A DNA stretch of 64,000 bases from Rhodococcus sp. BP22 (GCF_014281965.1 NZ_JACFTB010000001.1:248001-312000); one strand, 5' to 3'; numbered from the stretch's first letter, positions 33,514 through 42,745 are shown. Notes: generated from the letters alone by a model not told the origin. A program made the numbers and translations.

Positions 33514-34239
33514 TTAGAAGGTGCCGGTGCCGAATGCTGGTCCTTTGCTGGCGGTGGTGGTGAGTTCGTTTGCGGATGTGGTGAGGGCGTCTGCGAACTC
33601 TCGGCCAAACTGTGCTCGGCCTAGCTGTGTCTGTCGGGCGTTGTAGTCGACGGGTTCTGCCGGCTCGGGAAGATTTAGTTCTTTGGGCTTGTCGAGGTAG
33701 AAATTCATTTCGTCTACGTCGAAGCCTGTGCCGTCACCAGTGGCTGAGTTCCAGAGTTCTACTACAACGTCCGGGTTGGCAACTGCATTGGAGTATGCGT
33801 TAGCGACATCGGCCCATCTCTGATCGAATGCGACCGTGACGATTGCTCGGGCGAGGTGGTCATCACCGGACTGAAGTGCACGGTTTAGGGTGGTCAGTGC
33901 TTCGGCTTCGAGGGCCGCGTTGTTGTGAGGTTCGGAGTAGGAGGTGGGTAGGAGTTTCGCTGCCCGGTCCTGTGCATCGCGCCAAGAGATAGCGTCAGCA
34001 CCCGTGAGTGTCTTGGTCGATGGTCCAAAGACCTTCCGCTCTAGTCGCTGACGGTGTGCCTGCTTGGTCCACTCGTGCTTGCCGCGGGCGTAGTCCACTG
34101 TCTCTCGGGCTGTGTCGTATGCGGCTGCGATCTGTTGCCGGCGTCCAGTGGCCGACAGGTTGGTGTTGGCGCGGATGGCATCGAGCTTGCCCTTGTAGCC
34201 TTCGATGGCTTCTTCTGCGGTATCGAGGTAGTTAGTCAT
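33514..34239 (-). CDS. 241-aa phage-like protein of unknown function
   Basis: Helical, charged protein (MTNYLDTAEEAIEGYKGKLD; RETVDYARGKHEWTKQAHRQ) downstream of the tape measure gene. The ATG at 34239 gives the natural start. It lacks a recognised virion motif; position suggests a structural or assembly role. Confidence 0.6.
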   Translation of the reverse strand: MTNYLDTAEEAIEGYKGKLDAIRANTNLSATGRRQQIAAAYDTARETVDYARGKHEWTKQAHRQRLERKVFGPSTKTLTGADAISWRDAQDRAAKLLPTSYSEPHNNAALEAEALTTLNRALQSGDDHLARAIVTVAFDQRWADVANAYSNAVANPDVVVELWNSATGDGTGFDVDEMNFYLDKPKELNLPEPAEPVDYNARQTQLGRAQFGREFADALTTSANELTTTASKGPAFGTGTF

Positions 34240-34330
34240 GCGGGTGTCTCCTTGTGTGTGGGTTGTGCTTGTGCCTGGGGGCCGCGCACCGTGTAGATGC
34301 GCTGCCCCAGGGTGGTGAATTGGTGGTGAC

Positions 34331-37300
34331 CTATCGGCGTGTGAACGAGAGCGACTGCTGCATCTGCCTGGTCTTCTCCAAACGGATAGCAGCATCAATG
34401 TTCTCGGTCTGATAGGTCACGTTCGGCCGGGATGCGTTCTCGGCCAGCCGGTCTACTTGCTTGGTGAATGCCCTCATGTCGAGGCCACCACTACTGCCGG
34501 GTGTTTGCCCGACTGCTGCACGGATTGACGCCAGCTCGCTGAACATGTCTCGGTTCTGTTTGCCGGTGTAGACATGCTCGGTGTCTCCGCTGAGGTTCAG
34601 TGCAGCCATACCGTGCTTCAACGGTCCGCCACTGTCACGCAGTACCGCGGGCACCAGCAGTTGCGCACTCATGCGGTCCAGCCACTCGTTCGGATTGAAG
34701 CGCTTGCTCGGATCTGTCTCTGCCATCTTCAGCAGTTCCTTGTCGAAGGATGCACCGAACAGCTGAGATAGGCCCTTGGCTGCGTTACTGCCGTCACCTT
34801 CGACTGGCACTGATTCATAGTTCGCGATGCCAGTGATGATTGCGCCGATACTGCCCATGTCTTCGCTGAGTCCGATAGTCCCGAGAGCATCGCCGAGCAT
34901 CCCCGTAACGAACGACTTAGCTACGTTGCCGAGAAGGTCTACCGGGTTGGAAGCTGCACTCTTAGAGGACGAACCAGAGCCTTTAGCGGATGCTTTGCCG
35001 CCTTCAGCTTGAGTCTTCCGTTCCTCGTCCAAAGCGTTCTTGGCTCGCTGGTACGACAGGTCTGCATCGAGCTTCTCTGCCTCGGTGACACCAGCTTCGG
35101 CGTACACCTCATTACGGGCAAGGCGTGCCTTCTCGACAGCCAACTCTGCGGACTTGAGACTGATCTCGTCGTCGTTGAAGTTGGTTGTCAGCTCGGGCGC
35201 GTTCGGTGCCGGCGTCTTGTCGTCCGATGCCTTCGATACCACCGCGGTATCACGCTCAAGCTCAAGCTCCCGGACTTTCGCCTCAGCCTGTGCAACCTTC
35301 AGGTCGGCTTGTTCCCGGTCCGCCTGCGACTTCTTATCGTTGGCATACGTGGCATCGCGGTCTTCCTGCGCCTGACGGATGGCAACCATTGCAGAGTCGA
35401 GAGCAAGCTTGTCTTTCTCGGTCCACGTGGAGTTGACTGCACCATCGAATCCTGTTGCAGCCGCTACCGTTCCGATGCCTCTTGCTTCCGATGCAGCGAG
35501 GAGTGCGTCAGCCTCAGACATCTTTTCCGCATAGTTGGACCCATCCGTAAAGGCGGACTGTTGGACCTTCTGTGCAGCGGCAGCCGCACCCATCGAGTCA
35601 TAATCGAAAGTGGCGAGCTTGTCGTAAAACATGCCGGCAGCCCTCGTCGGGTCCATCCTGTCTTCAGCCGTACCCCACGCACCGTTATCCCGCTGCTGAA
35701 ACACGCCCGTAGAATCACGGTCACCGCCAGGGATATTCTGCAGATCCGACTCGGCAAGCCCCGCAGCTAATGCTGCACGGATACCGTTATCTGTGATACC
35801 CCTACGTCTGCCTTCATCGATGATGGCTTGTGCGATCTGCTCACGCTCAGACAATGGAACATCCGAGGTACCTAGTGCCGGGGAATAACCCAACGCCCAG
35901 TGAACGTGGTTGGTGTGGTCGCCGGCCCCGTCATAGAACGACGAGTCAACCTGCGCACCGTCCTTGATTTCCTGCCCACTGAATCGCGGGTCATCGTAGA
36001 TCAGTTCAAGCGAATCGGGGTATGCCGCTGCAATGGCTTGCGCCAACGCCAACTGCTCATCGGTGTTGCCACTGCCGTTGCTGAAGTCCGCTGCGTTGCC
36101 AGACGAGTGGTAGCCGTTGTCCGTCTGGCGCTGCCCTGAAGTCATAGACAGGCCAGGCTGTACCTGGTTGACCCAATCTTCCATCCCGCCAACGATGCCG
36201 CCAGAGTTGAAGCCTGGCAGTTTCGGGAAGGTGCCCGCATTGATCATCGCGAGTTCACGGTCGTAGCGTTGCGAGGATCTGCCGTTGACGACCCATTCGC
36301 CAGCATCGACGCGGGCTATCGGCATACCTGAAGCGGCAACACCCATGATGCCGTCAGTGACGTTAGTGCCCGGACCAGTAGTGGGCAGACGCCCACCCGC
36401 AGCCCTCTTTGGTACAGGAAACGCTTCAGTGAACCCTGCACCGAACGACAGGTCGCCCTTCTTGACGCGAACCGAAATCTCCGCAATCCGCTGCTTGTTG
36501 ACCACCGCATCTAGTTCCGCATTCAATGCCCGGATCTGCTGTAATGCAGCCTCATTCGGTGCGGTGATCCGCACAATGCCAGGCTTGCCGTTGATGTCAG
36601 TTTCGACGGTGGCGCCAACATCGATCAGCCTCTGCTTAGCCTCATCAGTCAAGGCGTCTACCGCGATGTCCAAGGGCTTGCCAACTTCCCCCAACATGCC
36701 GAAAATGATGCCTAGCTCGGCCTCCACAGAGTCGGCACCCACCAACGATGCAAGCAGATCGATATTCTTCGGGATCAATCCTTCAGCCTCGATCATCGCC
36801 CGCAACGCATCGACACTCACACCAGTAGACGCAGACAGACGTTGCAGACTCTCCTCGTTCTGTGCCCAGATCGGCCCCATATCGGCCCCAGCCTGCGCCG
36901 CAGTGATCGTGGCATCCTTGATCTCCAGCAGAGAATCACGGAGCTTAGAACCGTTCTGAGTGGCAGTATTGACCGAGCCATCCTGCCCGATCAGTGCATC
37001 ACCCCAGCCCTGCGAGGCATCCCATACTTCAGACGTAGCGGCAGCCGTAGCCCGCACCTGATCGTTGTAAGTCTGTAGTGCATCAGAGAGTGGAATTGGT
37101 TTACCCGACAACACATCCAAGGCAACCTTCATCGCATTGATACGATCGGTTGCCGAGGAGGATTCATCGGAAAGAACCTTGACGGCATCCCGGAGGTCGA
37201 AGAACCCTGGCGTCGTGTTCTTGGCTGTTTCGCGTGCTTGAACGAATGCGTCCCGTAGTGGCTGCAATGCTGCCAGCGCTTCCGCGCCACCATCAGCAGT

Positions 37301-39214
37301 GCCACGCAAACCTTCGGCTAGTGCGTTCCATTCGGAGTCAGACCCCGCAATGGCGGCAGTCACTTCCTCATTCGTCTTACCAAGGTTACGGAGACCAGAT
37401 TCAGTCTTCGCGCCTTCCTCAGCCAGCTTCTCCTGCGCGTGCATCGCATCAGTACCAGCCTGACCGACACCACCAAACCAGCCCTTGATATCCGAACCAG
37501 CAGCAGCGAAAATGCTGAACGCGCCCGGACCATTCTCAGCAAGCTTGTTGGCCTTCTCGCGAACCTCATCGATCTGCATACCGACAGCGCCGAGAACCTG
37601 ATCTGACACAGCACCGTTGGACTCTTGGAACGCTTTCGCCATGTCGCGTTGTGCCGCAGAAATGTCCCGCGACGACTCCGAAATAGCATCCTGCTGAGCA
37701 TCAAGGTTTTTGAACTCGTTACTGATTGCGTAGACAGATGCAGCGGCAGCTACCGCCGCGATCATCCACGGCCCACCCAACACACTGGTCATCGACTTCA
37801 AAGCACCAGACGCACCACCCACCCGAGCACTCAAAGTGCCAGCAGCCGCACCCAAAGCACCAACCGGCGTCCCGGCAGCCGCAGCAAGCGCACGCTGCAC
37901 AGCCATCTGCTGACCGAAGCGTTGCACCGCAGTAGTAGCAGCCACGAACGCACCAGACAGTGCGGCACCTACACCTGTCGTCTTGAGTAGCACCAGTGCA
38001 GCCGTCGCGGCCTGTATCGGGCCGGGAAGTGACCTGAACGCAGACACAGCAGTGCCGATGACCGAGAACACTGGTCCAGCGGCAGAAATGACAGTCTTGA
38101 AGCCGCCGACAATGGAATCCGTCGCACCCGTCAACTTTTCGGCACCGGATCGGGCGAAGTCCTCCATCGGGCCATCGATCAGGTCGTACAGCTCCAGGGC
38201 CAACGTCTCAGCCGAGTTCTGAATGCCAGCCATCGCACCCGGTAACCCCTTGGACTTCGCAGCAGCAACCTCAGCAGCAGCACCCTGACGCTCCACAGCA
38301 TCATGCATCTTGTCGTAACCAGCTTGCCCTTGTTCGGCAGCGACACCAGCGAGACGCATAGCGTCAGATCCGAACAGGGTTGCAGTAGCAGCCTGGTATA
38401 GCTCGGGTGTCATGTTCGCCGCGGCTTCATCCAATTGGCCGAACAGGGATGACATGCCCACGAACTGCCCTTGAGCGTCGTACACCGTGAGACCGAGTTC
38501 TTCGATGGCGGCCTGTGCCGGCTTCCCCTGGTCTGTGATCGACAGGAGTGCCGATTTGAGGAGTGTGCCGGCGTCAGAACCTGCGATGCCAGCGTTGGAG
38601 AGGACACCGAGGGTTGCAGCCGTGTCCTCGATGGTGAGACCGAACTGATTCGCTACGGCACCAGACTGTGCCAAGCCCGCTGAAATATCGGTGATCTCGG
38701 CAGATGATGCGTTGGCCGCATTCGCGAGTACATCGGCAGCGGTCGCCGCGTAGTCAGCATTCAGACCGAACGCCTGTAGCGCCTGGGACTGGATGGTTGC
38801 AGCCGCCGCTGCATCGATACCGGCAGCAGCCGCCAACTGGAGTGTGCCCTTCGCACCGTCCATAGCCTGCTGCACAGTGAACCCACCCTTGGCGAGTTCA
38901 GTCATAGCCGCAGCAGCATCAGTCGCCGAAGTATTCGACAGGCTGATGTCGTTGCCCAGCTCTTTGGCGCGTGCAGATACAGCCGCCATCTCCGACGCAG
39001 TTGCGCTCGACACCGACTGCATCGTGTTCAGCGTGTTCGTTAGGTCGTTACCTAGGGTAATGATTTCTTTGAAGGCTGTTGCTGCACCGAACGCGACACC
39101 AAACTGTGCGCCGATCTTTAGTGCACCGTTCAAGCCACGCGAGAGTGCCGAGTTGAAGTTCTGTAAATCTGGCCTGACTTGAATGTCAATAGATCCACCC
39201 GGAATGTGGACCAC
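34331..39214 (-). CDS. Phage tail tape measure protein with peptidoglycan-hydrolase domains
   Basis: A 1,627-residue protein. Residues about 60-390 are a TP901-type tape measure core (EMAAVSARAKELGNDISLSN; GTLLKSALLSITDQGKPAQA). Hydrophobic helices follow at about 400-520. Near residue 1035 the sequence YHSSGNAADFSNGSG with HTNHVHWALG resembles a zinc-dependent peptidase, and about 1125-1190 (IRAALAAGLAESDLQNIPGG, STGVFQQRDNGAWG) resembles a phage-tail lysozyme. The C-terminal part is coiled-coil-rich. Tape measures set tail length and help DNA entry; here no other tail gene accompanies it. Confidence 0.88.
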   Translation of the reverse strand: MVHIPGGSIDIQVRPDLQNFNSALSRGLNGALKIGAQFGVAFGAATAFKEIITLGNDLTNTLNTMQSVSSATASEMAAVSARAKELGNDISLSNTSATDAAAAMTELAKGGFTVQQAMDGAKGTLQLAAAAGIDAAAAATIQSQALQAFGLNADYAATAADVLANAANASSAEITDISAGLAQSGAVANQFGLTIEDTAATLGVLSNAGIAGSDAGTLLKSALLSITDQGKPAQAAIEELGLTVYDAQGQFVGMSSLFGQLDEAAANMTPELYQAATATLFGSDAMRLAGVAAEQGQAGYDKMHDAVERQGAAAEVAAAKSKGLPGAMAGIQNSAETLALELYDLIDGPMEDFARSGAEKLTGATDSIVGGFKTVISAAGPVFSVIGTAVSAFRSLPGPIQAATAALVLLKTTGVGAALSGAFVAATTAVQRFGQQMAVQRALAAAAGTPVGALGAAAGTLSARVGGASGALKSMTSVLGGPWMIAAVAAAASVYAISNEFKNLDAQQDAISESSRDISAAQRDMAKAFQESNGAVSDQVLGAVGMQIDEVREKANKLAENGPGAFSIFAAAGSDIKGWFGGVGQAGTDAMHAQEKLAEEGAKTESGLRNLGKTNEEVTAAIAGSDSEWNALAEGLRGTADGGAEALAALQPLRDAFVQARETAKNTTPGFFDLRDAVKVLSDESSSATDRINAMKVALDVLSGKPIPLSDALQTYNDQVRATAAATSEVWDASQGWGDALIGQDGSVNTATQNGSKLRDSLLEIKDATITAAQAGADMGPIWAQNEESLQRLSASTGVSVDALRAMIEAEGLIPKNIDLLASLVGADSVEAELGIIFGMLGEVGKPLDIAVDALTDEAKQRLIDVGATVETDINGKPGIVRITAPNEAALQQIRALNAELDAVVNKQRIAEISVRVKKGDLSFGAGFTEAFPVPKRAAGGRLPTTGPGTNVTDGIMGVAASGMPIARVDAGEWVVNGRSSQRYDRELAMINAGTFPKLPGFNSGGIVGGMEDWVNQVQPGLSMTSGQRQTDNGYHSSGNAADFSNGSGNTDEQLALAQAIAAAYPDSLELIYDDPRFSGQEIKDGAQVDSSFYDGAGDHTNHVHWALGYSPALGTSDVPLSEREQIAQAIIDEGRRRGITDNGIRAALAAGLAESDLQNIPGGDRDSTGVFQQRDNGAWGTAEDRMDPTRAAGMFYDKLATFDYDSMGAAAAAQKVQQSAFTDGSNYAEKMSEADALLAASEARGIGTVAAATGFDGAVNSTWTEKDKLALDSAMVAIRQAQEDRDATYANDKKSQADREQADLKVAQAEAKVRELELERDTAVVSKASDDKTPAPNAPELTTNFNDDEISLKSAELAVEKARLARNEVYAEAGVTEAEKLDADLSYQRAKNALDEERKTQAEGGKASAKGSGSSSKSAASNPVDLLGNVAKSFVTGMLGDALGTIGLSEDMGSIGAIITGIANYESVPVEGDGSNAAKGLSQLFGASFDKELLKMAETDPSKRFNPNEWLDRMSAQLLVPAVLRDSGGPLKHGMAALNLSGDTEHVYTGKQNRDMFSELASIRAAVGQTPGSSGGLDMRAFTKQVDRLAENASRPNVTYQTENIDAAIRLEKTRQMQQSLSFTRR

Positions 39215-39306
39215 CTACTTTCTACCAAAGCCCTTGTGGGGCATATGTTTTGGGCACAGCAAAGCACCCCGCACGCGGTATGCGTACGGGGTGTGAGAAG
39301 CTGCGT

Positions 39307-39636
39307 TTAGTTACTTGCGGGATGTATCAGTTCGAGGACTTCTTCCTGAGTGACCCCGCGCTTAGCAAGTGCGAGCACCAGTGGGGCTACCGCGCCATTG
39401 ACCAGCATGCACATCGCGTTCAGCACCACGATCCCAGCGCCTGGCCCTGCACGGCCCGCAGCGTCAGCGACGATCTTCGCGAGCACTTCACCATGCTCTG
39501 TCATGTTTTTGAGCATCAGGGCGTACAGCTCGGACGACTCTTCGCGGATCAATGAAAGGTCTATGACCGCCTCGGGCATACCGTCCGCATCGAATATCAT
39601 GTGATGGTGCTTGCTGGTTGCGGGTCCGTCACTCAT
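39307..39636 (-). CDS. 109-aa phage-like protein upstream of the tape measure
   Basis: Acidic helical protein with a hydrophobic C-terminal part (GIVVLNAMCMLVNGAVAPLV, LALAKRGVTQEEVLELI). ATG 39636 overlaps the stop of a small upstream gene. Its position is that of a tail assembly chaperone, but there is no evidence for one by sequence or slippery site. Confidence 0.55.
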   Translation of the reverse strand: MSDGPATSKHHHMIFDADGMPEAVIDLSLIREESSELYALMLKNMTEHGEVLAKIVADAAGRAGPGAGIVVLNAMCMLVNGAVAPLVLALAKRGVTQEEVLELIHPASN

Positions 39637-39770
39637 GCCGGGTCCGCCTCGGGTTCGCTATCGGCTGGCAGGGCTGCCTGCTGTTTGCGCTGGGATCGGA
39701 GAACGTCAGCCGGCGCGTTTGATTGAGGTATTCGCCTCGCACTACGAACCGACTCACGGACCGGGCGCAC
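39633..39770 (-). CDS. 45-aa peptide in the overlapping gene chain
   Basis: GTG 39770 opens MRPVRESVRSARRIPQSNAP and ends PADSEPEADPA, with its TGA overlapping the next ATG (ATGA). The exact overlap and same-strand position support translation; basic N-terminus, acidic tail. Confidence 0.45.
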   Translation of the reverse strand: MRPVRESVRSARRIPQSNAPADVLRSQRKQQAALPADSEPEADPA

Positions 39771-39796
39771 TCCGCCCTGCACCACTTTCCTCGTAC

Positions 39797-40009
39797 TCAA
39801 CAGACACTCTCTTTCACTGCGACACTACGACTTTCGTATTCTTCAATCGCATCATTGATACAGTCAGCGAGCGCGTACAGCTCACTACTATCGATCCACC
39901 ACTGGTGACTCCGGCCATCCCTGGTGGTTCGGTGCATCTGCCACGTATCCAAACCATGTGGACGCCAATTTTTGGCCTTCAGACGCCAACTCGGTTGCTC
40001 ACTCATCAT
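39797..40009 (-). CDS. 70-aa element protein, paralogue of the gene at 42356
   Basis: Contains QWWIDSSELYALADCINDAI, then EEYE, which aligns with YWQLSPTALRKLADHVQDAL and DAFE of the protein at 42356-42583. Short helical protein of unknown function. The ATG at 40009 or 40006 overlaps the end of the 50-aa upstream gene. Confidence 0.55.
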   Translation of the reverse strand: MMSEQPSWRLKAKNWRPHGLDTWQMHRTTRDGRSHQWWIDSSELYALADCINDAIEEYESRSVAVKESVC

Positions 40010-40151
40010 CTATACCTGCCTCCTCATCGGCCCGTGTGGCGACTTTCTCGGCTTCCAGGGGTTCCCGTGAGGGCAGAACATCTAGGACGGTCTGTGGATG
40101 CAGGGACGAATAACGCCCTTTACCGCCATACAGCCGCGGGCATTCCCTCAT
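39999..40151 (-). CDS. 50-aa peptide in the overlapping gene chain
   Basis: ATG 40151 (MRECPRLYGGKGRYSSLHPQ, then TVLDVLPSREPLEAEKVATR) overlaps the stop of the gene at 40148 (ATGA), and its TGA overlaps the start of the gene at 40009. Both junctions support it. Confidence 0.5.
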   Translation of the reverse strand: MRECPRLYGGKGRYSSLHPQTVLDVLPSREPLEAEKVATRADEEAGIDDE

Positions 40152-40330
40152 CGCGTCATCCTCGCCAGCTCATCAGCAAGCACCCAAACAAGGCGTTCTA
40201 CGCCGCCGTAACGGGTCACCGCCTCTTCGAACGCCGCATTGAAAGCCGCATCATTGGAGTTGCGTCGAGCATTAACGGCCCGCTCGGCAGTCACCCGATC
40301 CAACTCGCTAATCCTTGGTGCAGAACTCAT
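40148..40330 (-). CDS. 60-aa helical element protein
   Basis: MSSAPRISELDRVTAERAVN followed by an Ala-rich helix and GGVERLVWVLADELARMTR. ATG 40330 overlaps the stop of the upstream helix-turn-helix gene (ATGA). The function is unknown. Confidence 0.55.
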   Translation of the reverse strand: MSSAPRISELDRVTAERAVNARRNSNDAAFNAAFEEAVTRYGGVERLVWVLADELARMTR

Positions 40331-40605
40331 TCTGCTCTCTCCAAGTACGGTCGATTTTGTAAGGACGGTGACTGGCATATCAAGCTTTCTTTCGGTGGCC
40401 GGCCAACATTCCGTTGATACCGGGATTTCTGGACTGCTGCACACTGATTAAGGCTCTCGACCGAGTACAAGATCCGCGACTTCGATTGGCGGTGCGCTAC
40501 CACTTCATTGTGTTTGCGCCACATGCGAAGCGTTCTCGGGCTGCGTTCGATATACGTTGATGCTTGGTCTTCTGTGAGCCATCGGGTCAATAGTTGCTCT
40601 GGCAT
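40327..40605 (-). CDS. Helix-turn-helix (excisionase/MerR-like) protein
   Basis: A 92-residue protein with WLTEDQASTYIERSPRTLRM, then WRKHNEVVAHRQSKSRILYS, the pattern of a winged helix-turn-helix of the excisionase/MerR type. First gene of the run of overlapping genes leading to the tape measure; probably a transcriptional regulator of that late-type operon. Confidence 0.6.
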   Translation of the reverse strand: MPEQLLTRWLTEDQASTYIERSPRTLRMWRKHNEVVAHRQSKSRILYSVESLNQCAAVQKSRYQRNVGRPPKESLICQSPSLQNRPYLERAE

Positions 40606-40735
40606 AAGTCACACCCTCCTTGCCATCTTGGCAACGATATTAGGGTAAATAAGAGAGAGTCCCCGATATGGTCGAGGATGGATTATTGGCGGATATGCGG
40701 AAAGCATGACTTTCACGCTCACACCATACTAATAA

Positions 40736-41053
40736 TTATACCGAGTCATCGTGTCGGACCGCTTTCTTCATTGGACCTTTATGTCCGCGGCCTGGTCCTG
40801 CCTTGCCGACGCGCCCTGGTTGGAATCTATTTGCTTTTACTTTTGCGACGTTGGCGGCTTTTGCGCGCATGAGTTCGCCCACCTCGTAAAGCATTTCTCC
40901 GTTGCGTTTCCGCATTCGGATTTGTCCTCGTTTGCGGTAGTTGTAGAGGGTTTCGCGGCATGTGCTGCCGATAATCCGATATGCCTCAAATTTGTTGACC
41001 CATCGTTCAGCAAATTCTGTCGATGTCGATTCAATCTTGGGAGGTGGTCTCAC
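40736..41053 (-). CDS. Basic helix-turn-helix protein
   Basis: A 105-residue protein with FEAYRIIGSTCRETLYNYRK followed by RGQIRMRKRNGEMLYEVGEL, a MerR/excisionase-like helix-turn-helix, and a Lys/Gly-rich tail. GTG 41053 overlaps the upstream stop (GTGA). Likely DNA binding. Confidence 0.55.
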   Translation of the reverse strand: MRPPPKIESTSTEFAERWVNKFEAYRIIGSTCRETLYNYRKRGQIRMRKRNGEMLYEVGELMRAKAANVAKVKANRFQPGRVGKAGPGRGHKGPMKKAVRHDDSV

Positions 41054-41559
41054 TTAGTTCTCGCTTCGATTAGCAAGTCGTGGATTGCGGGCCATCGTGC
41101 CGCGTGGGATGCCAAGAGGCTATGGATGTGGGAGTGCATTCCCTCTGGTTCTATCCAGTCTGCGGAACGCATCGATGCCAGTAGGCGTGCCGATAGTCGG
41201 TCTGCCGGCCTGGGATCGTCGTTGGCTATTCCACGGATATATCCGGCGAGTTCGGGATGGCTGGGATGGTAACGCCAGGTACGACCAAGATTCGTCATGT
41301 CGACTTCGCAGGCTTCCGCCCAGTAGGCGAGCACCTCTAGCTGTTGGTCGGCGGCATCGATTACGTCGAGACTCATCGGGGGTTTCGCAGTCGGACCGTT
41401 AGCGTTCTTGATTTCTGCGTTCTCCGGGACGGCCTTGGGTAATCTGTAGATACCGCTACGGAGGTATGCGATTGATTCTGGGATTGTCTCGATCATGGCG
41501 GTCAGTGAGAATTGGGTGGCATGTTTGGTAGAAACCGGATTCTGGGACATTACAGTCAT
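41050..41559 (-). CDS. 169-aa hypothetical element protein
   Basis: Soluble protein with YWAEACEVDMTNLGRTWRYH and a helical C-terminus (RLLASMRSADWIEPEGMHSH). Coupled by GTGA to the basic helix-turn-helix gene. Located just after the replication initiator on the same strand. No family was recognised. Confidence 0.55.
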   Translation of the reverse strand: MTVMSQNPVSTKHATQFSLTAMIETIPESIAYLRSGIYRLPKAVPENAEIKNANGPTAKPPMSLDVIDAADQQLEVLAYWAEACEVDMTNLGRTWRYHPSHPELAGYIRGIANDDPRPADRLSARLLASMRSADWIEPEGMHSHIHSLLASHAARWPAIHDLLIEARTK

Positions 41560-41652
41560 TTCGGTACCTCGGGTATAGGGTAAGCCTTAAAAGCTGCGTA
41601 GCGTGTCCGTGAGGGGGCAGCAATCGCTATCTCCGCCCCCTCTTATTCCCAT

Positions 41653-42390
41653 TCAGCACCAGGGAAGTTTGACCCACGTTTTCTGGTGGGGTTCCCATCC
41701 GAGTTTCGCCGCAGTCATCGCTGCAATCTCTTCTGGGGATAAGCGTTCACGCGGCATGTTCATTAGCGGTCGAATATCTACCCCGTCCCCAGCGCCCTTC
41801 GTCTCTTCTTCATCGACTGGCAGTGAATGGTCAACCATTGAAGCCTCCCGCTCTTCCCACATAGCTGCCCGCGTCTCTTCAGCGGGTGGCTGCCCGCCCC
41901 GGCGAGGGGCATCTAGTCCGCATGTACCCAAATCGGGAATTGATTTGGTTAAAGATTGGGTTTGGTTAGTGGGTATAGTTGAATGGGTATTGTTCGTATC
42001 CCCTGTGGGGTACTGGGGGTAGTCCTCTGTGGGGTACTGGGTAGTCCCCTGTGGGGTACTAGGGGTAGTCCTCTGTGGGGTACCACCCTTGATAGTCAAC
42101 CTGCACGATTCACGCCCATTCGACCAACGAGCAACCTCATACAAAGTCGACTGATTGGGACGGAACTGCCGCTTGATGAACCGTTCATCCTCAAGCTCGG
42201 CGATGTACTTGTCCACCGACTTTGTTTGCTTCATCCCCATAGCCGCAGCCAACGTCTTACGTGACGGCCAGACTTTGCCACTCTCGCTATCGGCGTAGCT
42301 ACTCAAGGCCACGAACAAGGCTTTAGCTTGCGGGGTAATCTCAGAAAAAATTACTTCATTTGGAATCATCGTGAAGCCGGTTGCCGGCAT
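41653..42390 (-). CDS. Replication initiator-like winged-helix protein with internal origin
   Basis: A 245-residue protein. Residues 1-90 form a winged helix of the HTH_36 type used by phage and plasmid replication initiators (LFVALSSYADSESGKVWPSR, KTLAAAMGMKQTKSVDKYI). A repeat-coded Thr/Pro/Gln linker (about 100-135) covers an iteron array, and an acidic C-terminus (SPEEIAAMTAAKLGWEPH) may contact a helicase. The layout matches lambda O and similar initiators whose origin lies inside the gene. Confidence 0.7.
   Translation of the reverse strand: MPATGFTMIPNEVIFSEITPQAKALFVALSSYADSESGKVWPSRKTLAAAMGMKQTKSVDKYIAELEDERFIKRQFRPNQSTLYEVARWSNGRESCRLTIKGGTPQRTTPSTPQGTTQYPTEDYPQYPTGDTNNTHSTIPTNQTQSLTKSIPDLGTCGLDAPRRGGQPPAEETRAAMWEEREASMVDHSLPVDEEETKGAGDGVDIRPLMNMPRERLSPEEIAAMTAAKLGWEPHQKTWVKLPWC
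41891..41917. repeat. 27-bp repeat, copy A (inside the initiator gene)
   Basis: TGCCCGCCCCGGCGAGGGGC plus ATCTAGT, identical to 43042-43068 in the same orientation. TGCCC and GGGCA ends can pair as a short stem. Confidence 0.85.
42003..42084. repeat. Iteron array, candidate replication origin
   Basis: Four direct copies of CTGTGGGGTACT (the last ends ACC) start at 42003, 42027, 42049 and 42073, separated by GGGTAGTCC-like spacers. The 22-bp middle interval shifts the reading frame of the host gene, so the DNA rather than the protein is conserved. An A/T-rich stretch (41941-42000) adjoins it, as in iteron origins. Confidence 0.7.
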
Positions 42391-42583
42391 AGCTCTCCTC
42401 TGCCTCGAATGCGTCTAGGGCGTCCTGGACGTGATCAGCGAGCTTGCGTAAAGCCGTTGGCGAGAGCTGCCAGTACGCGTCGCGCCCGTCATCGCTCTTA
42501 CGTGTGAGTACGAACCTGGTCGACTGATACCGGTTCGGCCTCGGGTGGGTTTTCTTGCGTACGATCTCAAAATCTGTAGCCAT
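42356..42583 (-). CDS. 75-aa element protein, paralogue of the gene at 39797
   Basis: Contains YWQLSPTALRKLADHVQDAL, similar to the protein at 39797-40009. It overlaps the start of the initiator gene by 35 bp. The function is unknown; small early-region protein. Confidence 0.55.
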   Translation of the reverse strand: MATDFEIVRKKTHPRPNRYQSTRFVLTRKSDDGRDAYWQLSPTALRKLADHVQDALDAFEAEESYAGNRLHDDSK

Positions 42584-42613
42584 TTCCTTGGCTCCCTTCA
42601 GTTAGGTGGGTGG

Positions 42614-42745
42614 TTAAGTGCCGGCACGGAACAATGCCGCGACACGTTCCAACGTGGCGGGCGTAATCGGTGGTGCAGCATCGACCAACAGGCGGACATA
42701 ATCCGCGGTAGTCGAGGGCTTAACGTCAGGAATTACTGTCGGCAC
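42614..42745 (-). CDS. 43-aa peptide
   Basis: GTG 42745 with GGAAGGA just upstream gives MPTVIPDVKPSTTADYVRLL, then VDAAPPITPATLERVAALFR. This resembles short actinophage peptides of the APPLTPEQRDRLAALL type. First gene of the early leftward operon. Confidence 0.5.
   Translation of the reverse strand: MPTVIPDVKPSTTADYVRLLVDAAPPITPATLERVAALFRAGT

Noticed and set aside
39214-39636. Programmed frameshift of a tail assembly chaperone upstream of the tape measure
   Set aside because: No slippery sequence or overlapping downstream frame was found in this interval.
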